Assembly: GCA_003864495.1 (NCBI GenBank)
Contig: ML133420.1
Location: forward strand, 1,985,238 to 2,049,237
Source of the DNA: Nemopilema nomurai
Taxonomy: Eukaryota; Cnidaria; Scyphozoa; Rhizostomeae; Rhizostomatidae
Length of the DNA: 64,000 bases
Reading direction: 5' to 3'
The position numbers and the translations under genes were made by a program. Below the pieces are notes generated by a model, which saw nothing but the letters and a program-made list of their open reading frames with translations, had not been told where the DNA came from and made no database searches. This document shows, one piece after another, positions 50,851 to 63,963 of the stretch; within the stretch, counting starts at the first letter, position 1, and each line of letters opens with the position of its first letter.

Positions 50851-53800
50851 ATCTTTTTATGCGCATGCGCTAATGATGTCTAGCCCAGGATAAGGCCTTC
50901 TAAAAAAGTAACGTCCGAAAATAAGGCGAAATTACTAGCCGAAGGTTGTCTCAGCGATATATCATTATTACGGTGCAATAATACTTTGTGTGACCGGGCT
51001 GCAATGCCTGTTTGTTGAACCTTTGCAGAGCAACAAATAACACTTTTCAAAGCTATAGCTTCCGTCTTCCATAATTCTCCCCTCAATTTTGTTCGAATGC
51101 ATATAACTCAAAGCAGACAGGCAGGTAATTCCTTCATTTTCATTTGTGTTTGTAGTTTACGCAAACAGCCTCGATCTTAAGAATTTACAGGTAGATAGGA
51201 AATCGCATGGAAAACAACGTGAATGTCAAATGTGGTGATAAATGAAGATTCAGAATACAACCAGGGAACACACCAGGCAGTTTTCTACACTTGAATCAAC
51301 TCGTTGGGTGTTTTCAATCGATTTCAGAAAAATATTTTCATACTGCCTTCCAATGTCGTAAATAGAACCACTTTTATCAGTCTAAATGTGCATTTTCAAC
51401 ATACCTTTGAATGTCTTAATATGAGCAGGGATGAAGCTGGGGCAAATTTTTAGGCCCTGTCTCTAGTGTATTTATCTGTATATTTATATTCTATCTTCTA
51501 TATTTATCTGACAAGCAGCCTATTTAAGAACGAATGTTGAATGGGAGCATCGATTCTTTTTGTTATTGTTTTTAGCAATGACGTAATTGAAGGGACCTGC
51601 CCTGATACGGCAAATAATTCTGCTATCATAGATACGATAACAATAATTTTAGCTTCATTGAAAGTTGAAATGAAATTACCGACAAATGTTTTCTTCTTTG
51701 AGTTTAATTGATTTTGTTAAGCTCAAGCGTTGCCGCATCCACAATTTATTGACAAACATAGTTGTTATCAATAAGTACAGAAATGTAATATAGATTGCGG
51801 CAGAACAGTAACTTGACAAGGCAAATGATAGATTTTGAATAGAGTTTTGAGATTTAATGAAAGTGTCATCTATAAGGGATTTGTTGGGGATGATGAAGGC
51901 CAATCGTTACATGTGTACAATTTCAATGTAATAGAACTTGCCTCATTATTGGACATTTCTACGTATGACATCCTATGACTTCTATACACGAAATGAACAA
52001 GGCAAAACCCTCTATGCAAACCACACTAAGATTGTGAACTAGAGTCTTGAGTTAAACAATATTTTGGGGGTTAGGCCCTAAACGAATTTTGATCTTGCCG
52101 CAAGTGAGCAGACAATATAAATAAATATTTACTTACCAACAACCAATAATGTCGATAATGACCTCAACCTCGACAGAATTTCACTAATTCCCCCTTCGAG
52201 TGCTTATGCATGCAGCTGGATGTTCCCTCCACTCTTCCTACCACTTCTGCAACAATGTTTGATAGCGCGTTTCAAGGAAGTTCGGTAGCTATGTTTTCAA
52301 TACCGCCTCATGGTACGAACGAGGTACGTATGAATAATAGATGATTGGGGATGGAGTCTTTCGCAGGTGCCTTTAGCTCGGGATATGAGTTTTATGCGGC
52401 TTAATAAGCTATTCAATCCTCTCCTTGTGCAAAAGGCAGAGACTCGTTGATTACAATAACAAAGTTTATAAATCACTTTTCAAAAGGCCTTTGGCACGGC
52501 TTCTCAACCTCAACAATGATTTGGTAGAAACACTGAATTATGAAGCACTTTATGTGGACGAATACGTCAACGAATTTATTACCCTTCAGCTTAGCGTAAT
52601 TGAGCTGTTTTGACCATTGTGTCTTCTGCCTAGAATTAGCCAGTAACTATAAATGAGAAAATGAAGTCGTTCCTTTAGCCTCGGTTTGTTTGATATTTCA
52701 TTAGGTAGCCAGATGGCTGGTTGATATGGATAATCGTGAAGGCAAGTAATTCGATTCAGGCTTTTTATTATATCCTGGGTGTTTACAAACACTGGCATTT
52801 ATATAATATAAGTCGAGTGCTATTTTTATCAATAGCTAAGAATTGACGAAAACCTACCCGATGGAATGTAAACCAGATAATTATGTTGGGTGTCATTTCA
52901 GGTACCTGCGTTCCAGTCCTTAAAACTGCGATCAACAGCTTGGCTTGAAAGGAGTGGTGGTCAACTATTTTTCGTGCTTGTGTTCTTGTTAACGCCGGAA
53001 TATGTTCGTATACAACGTACAGCATCCGCTTTCGTTAAAAAGTTCGTTATGGCGTTAAAAAGTCGCGTTTTACTTTCAAAGAAAATTTGCTAGAACTGGG
53101 TGGTATGACGTTCTTATAGTAGATCAAAATAAAATGCAGTGTTAGATAAATGCAGAGTTCCACACATGGTAGCCTTTAAGACGCAGAATCACAAACAGTT
53201 TTATCAGATATTCATTGCATATATTGGAGAAAATGGCGACGGGATCCGAAAGAGGCTGCCTGGATAGCAGATAGTAAACTTCAGCCTCTCTTTAGATACA
53301 TGCTCACCTGCTCATCGAATGACGAACTAGAACCCAAATTTAAGAATAGAAAAAGAACCCTGGGCGAAACGGGCTGAAAATTGCCTACTAACAAACAGAG
53401 GGTTGTAGAATGCTGTCAATTTTCAAGTTATCTTTCACGTGATAAGTTTGCTTTCATGTGAAAAGAAATCAACTGCGAGGTTAAAACATCATGTGTGCAT
53501 TTTTCTTGACAGCCAATCAGAATGGCGAAGCTTTCATATTGACTCAATAATTTTTTTCAATTTGGGTACACTTTCCATTTACCATGACTCAATGCCTTTA
53601 AAGCTCTCCTACCTCGATTACTTATATAAGGTAAATTGTCTGAAACGCGTCTATGATCTTGCGCATCGCACCTTGAAAGCAAGGGCCTTGATATTAATTG
53701 ATGACAGCTAGCCTACTGCCACTACTCTGACGTCCCATTGAGGTGTAGGGAAGGGGATTATTACAACTAAGGTTTACTTTTGGATTTTAGACACTTGATA

Positions 53801-54990
53801 ATAATAGTAGCTATGATAAGAAGCTAAACCGTGACTTGGTTTCATCCCTACATTTAAACTCTCGTTTCAACTCAATTAACTCAATTTCGATGTCAGCTCA
53901 ACTAGCTGTTAGTACAGTTGTCTAATTTTTCAGTTTTTCTGTTTCGTTTAGTGAACTTCACAATAGCAAGAAATAGCTGAACTAGTTTAGTATGCAAGAA
54001 CCTGTTTCGCTATATATTGTTATTCTATACCACGAAGCATTGAAAAGAATTTCTATGCCATTATTTAGCGCGTTTGCAAGTAGAAAGAGAGAAACGAAAC
54101 TCACCTAAAAGCATTATTTGACATATGAGTAAAATGTACAACAAATCTAAACTAAGAATCAGGTCCACGGACATGTGGACTTTAGGATAGTCAAAACACA
54201 TGCTAAAACCAAAAGCATTACTTCTAATTACTTCTAATTAAAAGGTCACTCTTTGTTATGCCATCAAGGGGGATATTTATTACCTGCAAATCAAGGTAGG
54301 GTATCGTTCAGAATCAGTACGATTCTTGAAAAGCGGAGCACACTGAATTGTCTACAAACAATCAAGATTCGCTGCGAAGGAGTAGGGATTAACTGATTTT
54401 CAGTTACATGGGGCCAGGCCAGTAAAAAACACTGTTGCCAGATCTTCCAGAACGAAAAGGTATGGTCTCAAATAGAAGGCAACCAGTAACAGAAGCATTA
54501 AAATTTTGATTGAAATGGAACGGTTGCTAATGTCTCAATACATTTGAAAGGCCTAGGCAGGTCAGTCTTGAGGGTTCGGCTTTGCATTAAAAGGGAACAT
54601 ACTGCTTTACTGTACACTTGAAAGCAACCAGTTTAAGAAATAATTGTACAACAGCATAGCCTATTTCAAACCAGCTAATTAAGCATTTCATGAATTATAG
54701 CTGGATCCAAGACAGAACGAAAAGCTTGAATCAATTATAACACTTGCTCTTTGGCAACAAATAAATTTAAATATCAAAAATTTGATAATAAATTAACAAA
54801 ATAAACTTTTAGGACCAATAACCAAAATTTTCTCACTTTTTGGGGTAGTGTCACTGGCTTGCGGACACCGGAGAATAATTTAAGGGTTAATATGCAATAA
54901 ATTACTGTTTTAGAATATGCGTAGAGAAGAAGGGGGGGGGGGCAAAAAAGCTTCACACAGGACACAAATCTTTAGCATCAGAAACAGAAA

Positions 54991-57900
54991 CTAATCTAAG
55001 TCGGGTTGTTCTTTTGGCATGCTGCCTCTTATCTGCCTTGAAAGGCCGCTACTCGCAACCAGAAGCCCTCTGACCGCCCTGATCTCTGCTGGGACATTAG
55101 CTAGTATCAGGGAAATGTACCTTTATTTACAATCAGGATTCCATTCAAGTGGTTTGATAAAAATAAGCGGAATAGAACAAATCAGGCACAAGTGTTGCTA
55201 AATGAGAACAGAATTGGGTCTACAAGCACGGACAGTCAACCGTAAACAGGAAACAGCCATCAAGTGGGGATTGATCGCACAAATGCCTGCGAAAAAAGAA
55301 GGGTGCCAAAGTTCAATGTCTGTTTGAAGAGATCATCTACCTATTACAAACCATTTAGGCCCCCACGCGCTTCTTGAAGGCATCAATCCATCAAAAGCCA
55401 AATCCAGGAGGGGGCGTGCTAACATTGGAAATTGTTTCATTTCAGATGCGTATGCAAAAAAAATTACAGCAAATAACGGAATGCATACTTACAGTTCATC
55501 GATGATTCAACGTAGCGGTGACCTGTTTCTCTGAAAATTGCTGAAAAGTAAAAACAAAGTCGATAAAAAGTGACAAAGTAGAAGCTAGAACACCATGACT
55601 GGAAGTATGACAAAACCAAATGCAGCCTTTTCAAAATGATGTTCTTTAACGAGATCGCTTTTGCCAATGGTTAGTAGAAGATGATCACAATGAGCATTTG
55701 CCTAAAAAGGCTCTAATTTGCTCTGATGATACAACTTATTTAAAACTGGTCATCACCAAACTGGTCATCACCAAACTGGTCATCACCAAACTGGTCATCA
55801 AAGTGATCATCAACATTTAGAAGGCTGACATCTTTGGTGACGCGACAAACTAAGGCTCGTTTCATGTCGAATGGTTTCAACGTGAACACCCCCCGTTGTC
55901 ATTGCCTTCGTCCTTTGCAATTGGTTTGATAAGCATCATTGCTTTGTAAACTTAAAAGCAAGCACTATAAGCAAACAGTGTTTCAACAAAAAGAAGGACA
56001 TGAGTTCCCGCTTTTCACAAGATAACAGTGATTGTAACGGAGTGACTTTTACAATAACATTCCCACCTTTACCCTCTACAGACGATTCTCATCCAATCAA
56101 AATAGCCTTGATCTTGTCTTTATTCAATGAATCATTACCCAATCGCGCGACCTTTCCCTTCCAATCCATTTCAAACCCACCCCAATCCAGTGAATCTTAC
56201 CCTAGTCTAGACATTCTTTCTCATCACAAAATGGCTTATTGAAAAATTATCGCAAATGAGAATTCACAGTAGATGCACAAGAAAATCAAACGGAGTATCA
56301 CAAGGTGACTTCTTACCCTCTACCAGATGGTCTATCCCCTTGTCGTGAAGGGGCTGGCCTTTGGGACAACCTAGAAGAGTAGAAACAAGAATCATAAACA
56401 CGGCAAAGGACCAGCAAAACTAAGCAATGAGATCTGAATTCTATACGGGTGAACCAGGTTTCAGATCAAGTAAAATCTGTCTGACGGCTTCTGAATATTG
56501 TATAGATCACGTTGAATAAGGACAACGCTGGACCACAACGAGGCCATAATGGTTGATGGTGATGTAGAACGGGCAGGCTTTTTTGGATGTTGAACCAAAG
56601 CTGATAGATATGTACGACTTGTGCGGTTCCGGGTCGAGGAGGGAGAAAGTAGCACCGGATGGTTTTTAGGTGATGATGGGGCGAGCATAATTGGTCCGGG
56701 CTGGAGAAAGCAGTATCATGACGTTTGTAATCATTGAACGTTGATGAGTGACGAGTTGGTTGGTGCCTACGAACACCTCTTGTTCATTTGAGCAGGGCAA
56801 TTCAGGAAGAGACGATTGGAAAAATCCTGGGCACGAGCAGTGACATGAAGCATTGACGATTAGGTGTCAGGGGGGCGAGCGTTTGTAGATGATTTATCAC
56901 GATGAGCCAGCTGGTTGGCACAGATCACAGTCCGATACAGTTCAACATCACGAAGCTGTTATTGGTTCAATGATCTTGGAAGGATTGCCCAAAACACGTC
57001 AAGTGTTGAAGAAATGTGGGAGCGATATCAGAAGGTGCGAAAGAGCAGGCAATCGTCGACATGGCATAAATTGGCTGTTCAACTACGCCGGCGCCTAATT
57101 CTATCCACGTCCAACTGGCAAATGACAATTGGAAGGCAAGCAGCTCCGACGCCATGATTTGAAGGGCTTTAGCTACTACAAGGTGTACCTCCAGGACGTT
57201 GCTTTGAACTTAAGGTGTCAAGTAAGAACTCGCTCGCAAAACGTCCGAAATCAGAATGAAAAACTTGATGACAGATATCAGGTTCCACTACAGTGGCTAC
57301 GCGGTGATATGCAGACTTGACGGAGTGGATCGAAGATAAAGGGCCTTTGGATCGTTCCGGAATAGCAGACCGGAGTTGAGAAAACCCTGGAACTAAATGA
57401 CCTGGAACGTAGGTTGTGCAGACATTAAGGCATTTCAAAACAATTAAAAAAATTCGCCACTTTATATGAGAGTTTCATTCTATGAAAATTGCCAAGCCAA
57501 AATTGAAAATAACGGTGAGTTGGGTCCGTGTCCGCTGGCCTTAAGATGAGTGATGAAGGACTGTCTAGGAACTCAAAAGCCAAGGCAATTGATATAAACG
57601 AAGAGATAATCTCACGAGAGAACGAGATGGTAATTGCTTTCCGACTTCGGACGAAGACGTAGATAAACCGACAGATAAAACATATGCGACAAACCTGCCA
57701 CCTAACAGTGGTACGCCTCTTGGGGCTCGCTCCCCCGGCAGGCTGAAACGCTCGCTGCTTCCATCAAACTGGCGTTGGACACCCGGACCATTGCTGCTTC
57801 TCTTCGGAACGCGGCTGAACTCCCGCTCATATGCCTCGTCTTCATAGCTATTTCTAAAGTCACGTGCGGGCCGGCCGGGGGCCAAGTCCTGCTGCCGTCT

Positions 57901-58962
57901 ACCGTTAGTTCGCGGGCCGGGATGGTCCGAGAAGCCGTTCTCGTTATATTGGTCCGCTCGACGTCCAGGGGGTGACCTATTTCGATGGGGCACTGGCGGG
58001 TGATTTCTCTCCCTTGATTCGAACTTATGGCCATGATCAAACGAATTTCTTGCTGGTGGAGATCTTCGAAGAAGACGGCTGCTCCTTGGGAAATCGTGTG
58101 CATTAAGGTTCCGTGAGGGTTCCATTTCCCCCGGGAACTCGAATGAGTGGCCTCTTCTAGGTGGCGATCTCTTGAATAGGAGTTCCCTCGGTGGTGATCT
58201 AGCAGTTGCGGGGCGTTTTAATGATGGTCTCTCTGCACCAAAAGGCGGGCCTTGGCGACTGGAAAACTGACCTCTTGGGGATGGATCGTACGCTGGTGGC
58301 CTCCGAGGAGGTAACCCCGATGATGACGCCCTATGTCCCTCTCTACGAGGTGACATTCTCGACCTTGGCGGTTCAAAACCAAAGTCTCTGGGAGACGATG
58401 GTCTCGCGCGTCCCATTCTTAGTGGAGAGCGCTGCGGAAGAGCGGGCCCTTCTTGGAATGACCTACGAGACCCCCTGGGCGGAGACTCCCTTCCAGAATA
58501 CTTTAGGGGCGGAGTCCTTCGCAACGGAGGGCTTCTTCTATCAAAGAGCCCAGCAGGCCGACTAAAGCCCGGATCTCGAGCCGAGCCATCTCGAAGCGGA
58601 TCTGCCGTGAATCGCTCGCGTGGGCCCGGACGCCTCTCGCTCACATCCCGTGACATGTCCCTTGCTCTTCCCTTAGCCATTCCGCGACCCCGGCCTCCTT
58701 TATCATCCTCACCGGGTGGGTTTCTTTCCTCGGACTGGTGTGATAGCTCGACCCGTATCTTAACCCCACACACACGTTGATTATTCATCAAGCGAGCGGC
58801 TTCCTCAGCATCTTCCGGATTTCTGTAGAAGACAAATGCGAAACCGGGCGGGTTTTTAGCCACCCAGACATTCTGGACAGGACCGAACTTGCTAAATTCC
58901 TGTTCCAGTGTGTCTCGGTCGCCATTTTCACCGAGATTTCCCACGTAAACCTTGCATGACAT
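54991..58962 (-). CDS. SR-type splicing factor: SRSF3/SRSF7-like RRM with long RSPP-rich tail
   Basis: Likely a nuclear RNA-binding protein of the SR family. The main exon 57695-58962 starts MSCKVYVGNLGENGDRDTL. Its RRM (residues 1 to about 75) has RNP2 (VYVGNL) and RNP1 (PPGFAFVFY) matching SRSF3/SRSF7, with VWVAKNPPG and CGVKIRVELSH. About 345 disordered residues follow, full of RRSPP, RSPPRR and RG. Three small exons fit in phase: 56317-56370 (LSQRPAPSRQGDRPSGR), 55493-55530 (ETGHRYVESSMN) and 54991-55100, ending PKEQPDLD with TAG. Total about 489 residues, far longer than SRSF3 (164). The main exon's donor is AG/GTTTGT. Without splicing the frame runs on to 57565 with unlike residues. An acceptor (GTTGTTGCAG) just before the ATG suggests a spliced 5' UTR. 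The tail exons are less certain than the RRM exon. The exact SRSF orthologue is not resolved. Confidence 0.85.
55743..55800. repeat. 15-bp tandem repeat, four copies
   Basis: AAACTGGTCATCACC is repeated four times (last copy partial) in the intron between two tail exons of the SR-protein gene. Noncoding. Confidence 0.9.
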
Positions 58963-61900
58963 GATGGCCTACGCTGCAACAACCTTGACGAAAAACAAAT
59001 CCTTTCAGTACGTTAACCAACTGAGAAGACGCGAAAAGAAAATTTGTTGTAGTGAAGTTGGGAGTGACTGAAGGTAGGTGAGTAATATTCACAAAGACGT
59101 GTATTGGCGAACATTTTTGACGTCACTTCATAACATTAGCAATTTCAGTAGCACAACTTCCGAGTGTATCATTCTACATACCGGAATCATTGGGTAAAGT
59201 AGGCCGAATTAATAGATTAGCTTGGACGGGTGCGTGACAGTAGTGACTTCTAAATCTGCATGTTCACAAAGAAAACGGAGTCCTCCCGTATTCAACCGAA
59301 GACTGAAGCTTTACACGACACTCCAGCGCTTTTGAGGAATCATAGACGCACGGTTCAGTTTCGAAGAAGACGATAAACGTCGATACAAAATTGATAGTTG
59401 TAAATTATCTGCATTCAGCAAAACCTGTCAACCAGGGAGCCCTCGACAAATACGCAATGCCAGAATATGAACTTAGCACAAATAATTTTTATGACTTCCA
59501 AGCAATTTGATGAGAAAATGACAGAGGCGTTTTTGAAGTAGCTGATTTTGTCACAATCTAATCGGAAGGGCTCTTGTAAATTGTGCCACGAAACCTAACT
59601 TGTGTACGTTCTGTTTTCTAATGGTCTAAACAAGGGCGCAAGAGTAGAACAATTCTTTAGGATTTGAAGCAACAGCAAAAACACCCAACAAGAGCATTTC
59701 GAAGGTGCCACTTCCACAACTGGTTCTCTAACGATGGCTTTGAACAGGTTTCGAATAGAAAAACGCAAATCGGTAAATTTTACCAAGGACCGACCTCCAT
59801 TTAATCATAGCCTCTCTCTGAATTTTGAGAGGCTTCTGGAGAGTCATATTGCGGACAGTATCGGACGTCCAATAACAAAGATGCACAACACGCGCAATTG
59901 GCTTGTCGGTAAGTATGCAGGGCAAGGATTATGCTTCCATTTCAGATTGAGGAACCACCACGGTTTAATTGTGGCTGGAGATGTATCAACGCAAAAAATA
60001 TAATGAAAAGGTAGCCATTCCTGGAGAATTACTGTTGTCACCTTCTATTGTTTTGTGGATTTAGGCAGGAGAAAGCCTGGACACTGTCACAGATTGTATC
60101 TGACTGGAAGCACATTTTAAAATGGTGAAATGTTGAGAAAATCAACAAAGGCGAAATTGCATAAACATGCAATTTCTTCACCAAATAACTATTAACGACA
60201 AACCCTTGCTGAAATTAAATACACCATTTTAAAAGTCCAAAGGTCCTTTTTTTCAAGATACTTCAGTTGCTTGATATCATAAATTTGGTTACTCATGAAA
60301 AAGACAAATGGAACCACCTATTTATCGAACCACATGCAGAATGTTGTCCTCTTCATATGTACGGCCTATACATCAGTTGTATCAAGGTTTCAGCACTCAG
60401 TTATGTCATCAGGGTAAATCAGTTAAGTGTAGTCGCTGCAGAGGAGTCCAGAACAATTCAAAGAAGACTTTTAAGTAAACAATGATGTGAACAATCTGAA
60501 ATATCTTTATATCTCCAAGAGCATGTGACATTTCAGCTTTGAAATTGTCTATCAACATTTCCTGGTTTTCCAAAAATCGGACTTGCCACAGCTCAGTTGG
60601 CTGTATTGTTCAAGGCAACATAGGAGAGAGAAATGGAACTTTCTTCAAAATCTGTTTGGAGGATGCTATCAAGTATGTCTTTTGCTAACCTGTATCACAC
60701 AACAACAACCCCATAACCCTGAAGTAAGGGTGAAAGAAACTTCATTTCATTTTTCTTCAAGGGGTTATAGAGCAATTTCATATTACAATAGCTTTCTGAA
60801 AATGGGATGACAAGACAAGACTTCTTCTTAGATCATTTTCTATGCTGTGAAAAGACAGTCTTCTTCATATCACAACACATTCTCATTGATATATCAAATA
60901 AAAATTCTATGGGTTTATGCATTTAATGAAGAAGCTTTAGTTTTTGCACTGATTTCAAGTACAGATGACCATGAACAGCTCTGCCTTTGAAACAAAGTTT
61001 ATCCAGAAGATCTGACTGACCCTTCAAAATATATCATGATAAAACTGTAATGGAATATATTACAAACAGAGTGTGTTATATAATTCCATCCTGAGAAAAG
61101 ATATGGAGAAATTATGATAAACTGAAATTATATATATTGTAACATCACATATGCAATTTAGGAATATCAAAGCCAGTACCCAGTGTACCCAGAACAATTG
61201 TTGGAAACACTTCATGGATAACTTCATGTCACATTTTACCAAGGGAAAGCTAACATTGATAATAAGTTATGACAATTGTTCAGCTTTTAGATATCCCTGG
61301 TCTTATCAAGGTCCAATATTTTGGAAAGAAAAAACCACCTTGGTTCCACAGGTGTGCTTTCAAAATCTACTGTGGTAGCCATTTTTGATTTTCCACCGGA
61401 TATTAAAATAAGATTTTTCAGTATGCATTTTTCGTTCTATTGAGCTCCGTGTTGTTTAGTTTTGATACAACAAAGAAGGACCATTCCAGAAATGTGCTAC
61501 CTCAGTTATTATGGGTAACCTAAGCCTCCCTCAGCAAACATCAACAACATGAGATAAATAGGCTGATGTCTCGATACTTCATTATTGAACTTCATTTCAA
61601 TAGATATGATGCCTACGATATGGCAGTACCAAAGGCTGGCCACCGATAATAGGCCTAAAGGTATAAAGCCCCCCGTTGAAAATGGCCAAAGTGACGAATT
61701 GTTTACATTTGTACAATACCTTTCTAAGATATTATTCTACGAATATCAATGATTAATTGAGTATGAGAAACGCCGCCCTTATAAAATAAATGAACAAATT
61801 TTTTAAAGCAATTTCATACCTTCAGGTAGCGTCCTTTCCGTTCCATTGAGCATGCTTTTGTGAGAACCCTCCCGCAACGAAGGCGCCAATACTATTGCAT

Positions 61901-63177
61901 CCTGGGATTGTACATTGGACGAGAAATCGCTTCTTCATTACAAGAGGTTTTTAGTTATCAATGCAAGTAATGCAAACATGATTCTATTTTCTGCGCAATG
62001 CAAACTTTACAAAGGTGACTGCCAAATGCAAGCTCCAAAACATTCCTCCGCATGTCCACGCAGAAAGTGTTCCACAAACGGCATTGGAAGTTTAACCTGG
62101 TCGCACGAAAACCGAATTCGGTGCTATACCAACAGTTTGCTGACAAGCCTCGTTACTTGATAAGATGTTCTAACAAATATCATTAGTATTCTTTCTGGAC
62201 AGGCATTTAGCAAGTCTGGACGCACTCGCCGCTACACAGGAGCAGCTGAGCTGAAGGGTGGCAGAGGTAGGCATTCCATACTGTGGGGCGAACTTGCATT
62301 GCCGGCTTTGAAAGGCGTTTGTTGGGAGCTCTAAATGTTAATTAGCTAAATGGGCTTCACAAATGCAATGTGGGTTTGGATGGAGAGCAAGTTCTGTCAT
62401 ATAACATAGTAAACATTGGAACAGTTCATGATGACCACAGTCATTGACACACTATATATTACAATATTGGCCTAAGGCCATTTCTGGTTTCGATTTCTAT
62501 CATGCAGTCTGGCTGGGCTAGTCCAAGTATCATCTGGCGATTTCTTCGGCTTTTCATCATCAGCGTGAAAATGCACATTAGGAAAAAGGCAGAGACGTGT
62601 CATGAACAAGATGTCAGAGCAACTTGATTTTTCAAAATAAACGACCAGAATCCATATCATAACACTCAGCTTGCTTTTTAGACAAACTACCTTTTCGCAA
62701 AAACTTCATAACGAGTATAAGCAAACATTTCAGTTGTAACATTGCACCATTTCACAGTAAAACACATTGTATTCAGAAACGGAAAAAACGCAGAACGATT
62801 TAAATGTAACTCCGTGAACTGTTGGATAAATTAACTGTAGGAAAGACTTTTTCAGTAGTGAATCGTAGTAGAGACGTCGGAAGCACGCACGAGCGATGGG
62901 CCTTTCTAGTCACCAAATGTGTGTTGCTTGCTGAGCATAATACAGATCATCGTTTCAGATTGTAAAAATATTTAAAATGCAGTAATCTTCAAGAAACAAT
63001 CACATGCTTGAACTTTATAATTCGAATTTTTTAAACATGTTTACGTTTTATTGTCCATCAATCTTCAGTCAACAAATGTAAAATTCGCACAGTATAAGCG
63101 AAAACACAATATTGGAGCTACAATAAAAATCAAAGAAATAAGGGTGACAAAAGTTATTTTTGATTCCATGGAATGAT
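58963..63177. other. Intergenic region between the SR-protein gene and RNF10
   Basis: No complete gene was recognised. The left end should contain the SR-gene promoter and 5' UTR. The right end holds the RNF10 3' UTR, with a minus-strand AATAAA at about 63047-63052. Two minus-strand segments look exon-like but are unplaced: 61820-61930 (SNVQSQDAIVLAPSLREGS, donor CTGAAG/GTATGA) and about 62472-62570 (EKPKKSPDDTWTSPARLHD, then a stop). Either could be an untranslated or alternative exon, or chance. Confidence 0.4.
63047..63052 (-). terminator. Probable poly(A) signal for RNF10
   Basis: TTTATT on the plus strand is AATAAA on the minus strand, about 130 bases after the RNF10 stop codon. Placement is typical of a short 3' UTR. 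Confidence 0.45.
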
Positions 63178-63963
63178 TCAGGAATACTTTGGTCCACTGC
63201 TTGTGGTAAAAAGCAGCTTCTTCCCTCGCTGCTTCTTCTTGCCTTTTGTCTTCAGTTCAGCACCAACCATGTTGTTTGGCGACAGCTGGTTGTTGAACGC
63301 TGAACTTAGAGCATCACTGAAAGAAAGTGCAAACGAGGGAGCTGGGGACCAATCCTCATCGATGACGTCATTCACATTGCCACTGCTTGAGCCTGGGTAA
63401 AAGAGAAAGAGCCTCGGTTTTGCATTCTGTTTTATCTCGTAATCATCTCCATTAATGAAAGAAACGATTTTTTAAAATTTTGAGGACATCAGTAAACAGT
63501 TTCTAACAAAATCAGTTGAAATAGATCCATCATCACCAACACCCTAACTACTTACACCCCAACACCCTCACTACTTACAACCCAACACCCTAACTACTTA
63601 CACCCCAACACCCTAACTACTTACACCCCAACACCCTAACTACTTACACCCCAACACCCTAACTACCTACACCCCAACACCCTTATTATCTTAAGAGTGG
63701 GACGCTTGCGAGCAGAAATCAAAGCGACAAGCGCACTGAGAACTTACTGGCTTCTGAGACGGTTCTCGCCCGGGCAACGTCTAGCCTCCGCGGCATGACC
63801 TGGGACCCTCTTTGCAATGCATTGGCAAAGGAGGAGGCACCCCACGTGGCAGGGGCTGCAGCTGAGACGAAGGCAGCATCAGGCGAGCCGGGTCCTATCT
63901 GAGATGGGAAATCTTCCAGACTTTGAAGATCCAAGCTTGCAGCTTCCACAGGCTTTTCTACGT
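63178..63963 (-). CDS. RNF10: RING finger protein 10 (RNF10), C-terminal exons only
   Basis: RNF10 is a RING E3 ligase that ubiquitinates 40S proteins uS3 and uS5 on stalled ribosomes. Two exons are visible: 63748-63963 and 63178-63392, joined through a split AGC codon. The first contains SLEDFPSQIGPGSPD and SSFANALQRGSQV. The second contains DEDWSPAPSFALSFSDALSS, AFNNQL, then GKKKQRGKKLLFTTSSGP and a stop. These match the C-terminus of vertebrate RNF10, where I recall SFAQMLRVGK, PSFQNSFSQAIEAAF and KKQKQKLLFSTS in the same order. The RING domain lies to the right of the window. Family assignment rests on this C-terminal pattern, so it is good but not final. Confidence 0.8.
63537..63684. repeat. 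24-bp minisatellite, about six copies, in an RNF10 intron
   Basis: The unit is CAACACCCTAACTACTTACACCCC. It contains ACCCTAA, the telomere-like core, but with unlike spacing. It lies between the last two RNF10 exons. Confidence 0.9.

Larger units (their letters stand above)
46055..54990. other. Gene-poor region upstream of CLIP
   Basis: No complete gene was recognised. It contains a MITE (46740-46880), a CAAT microsatellite (48282-48350), and decayed protein-like fragments on the minus strand (48817-49080 and 50420-50850). The CLIP promoter and any remaining 5' exons should be here. One candidate is the strong donor GTTG/GTAAGT on the minus strand at about 52137. Confidence 0.5.

Noticed and set aside
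56889..57438. Overlapping 60-89 codon frames on both strands
   Set aside because: They fall in the SR-gene intron, have no splice-consistent partner, and share no motif with known families.
58206..58565. 119-codon plus-strand open frame
   Set aside because: Antisense shadow of the SR-protein exon, caused by its GC-rich codons.
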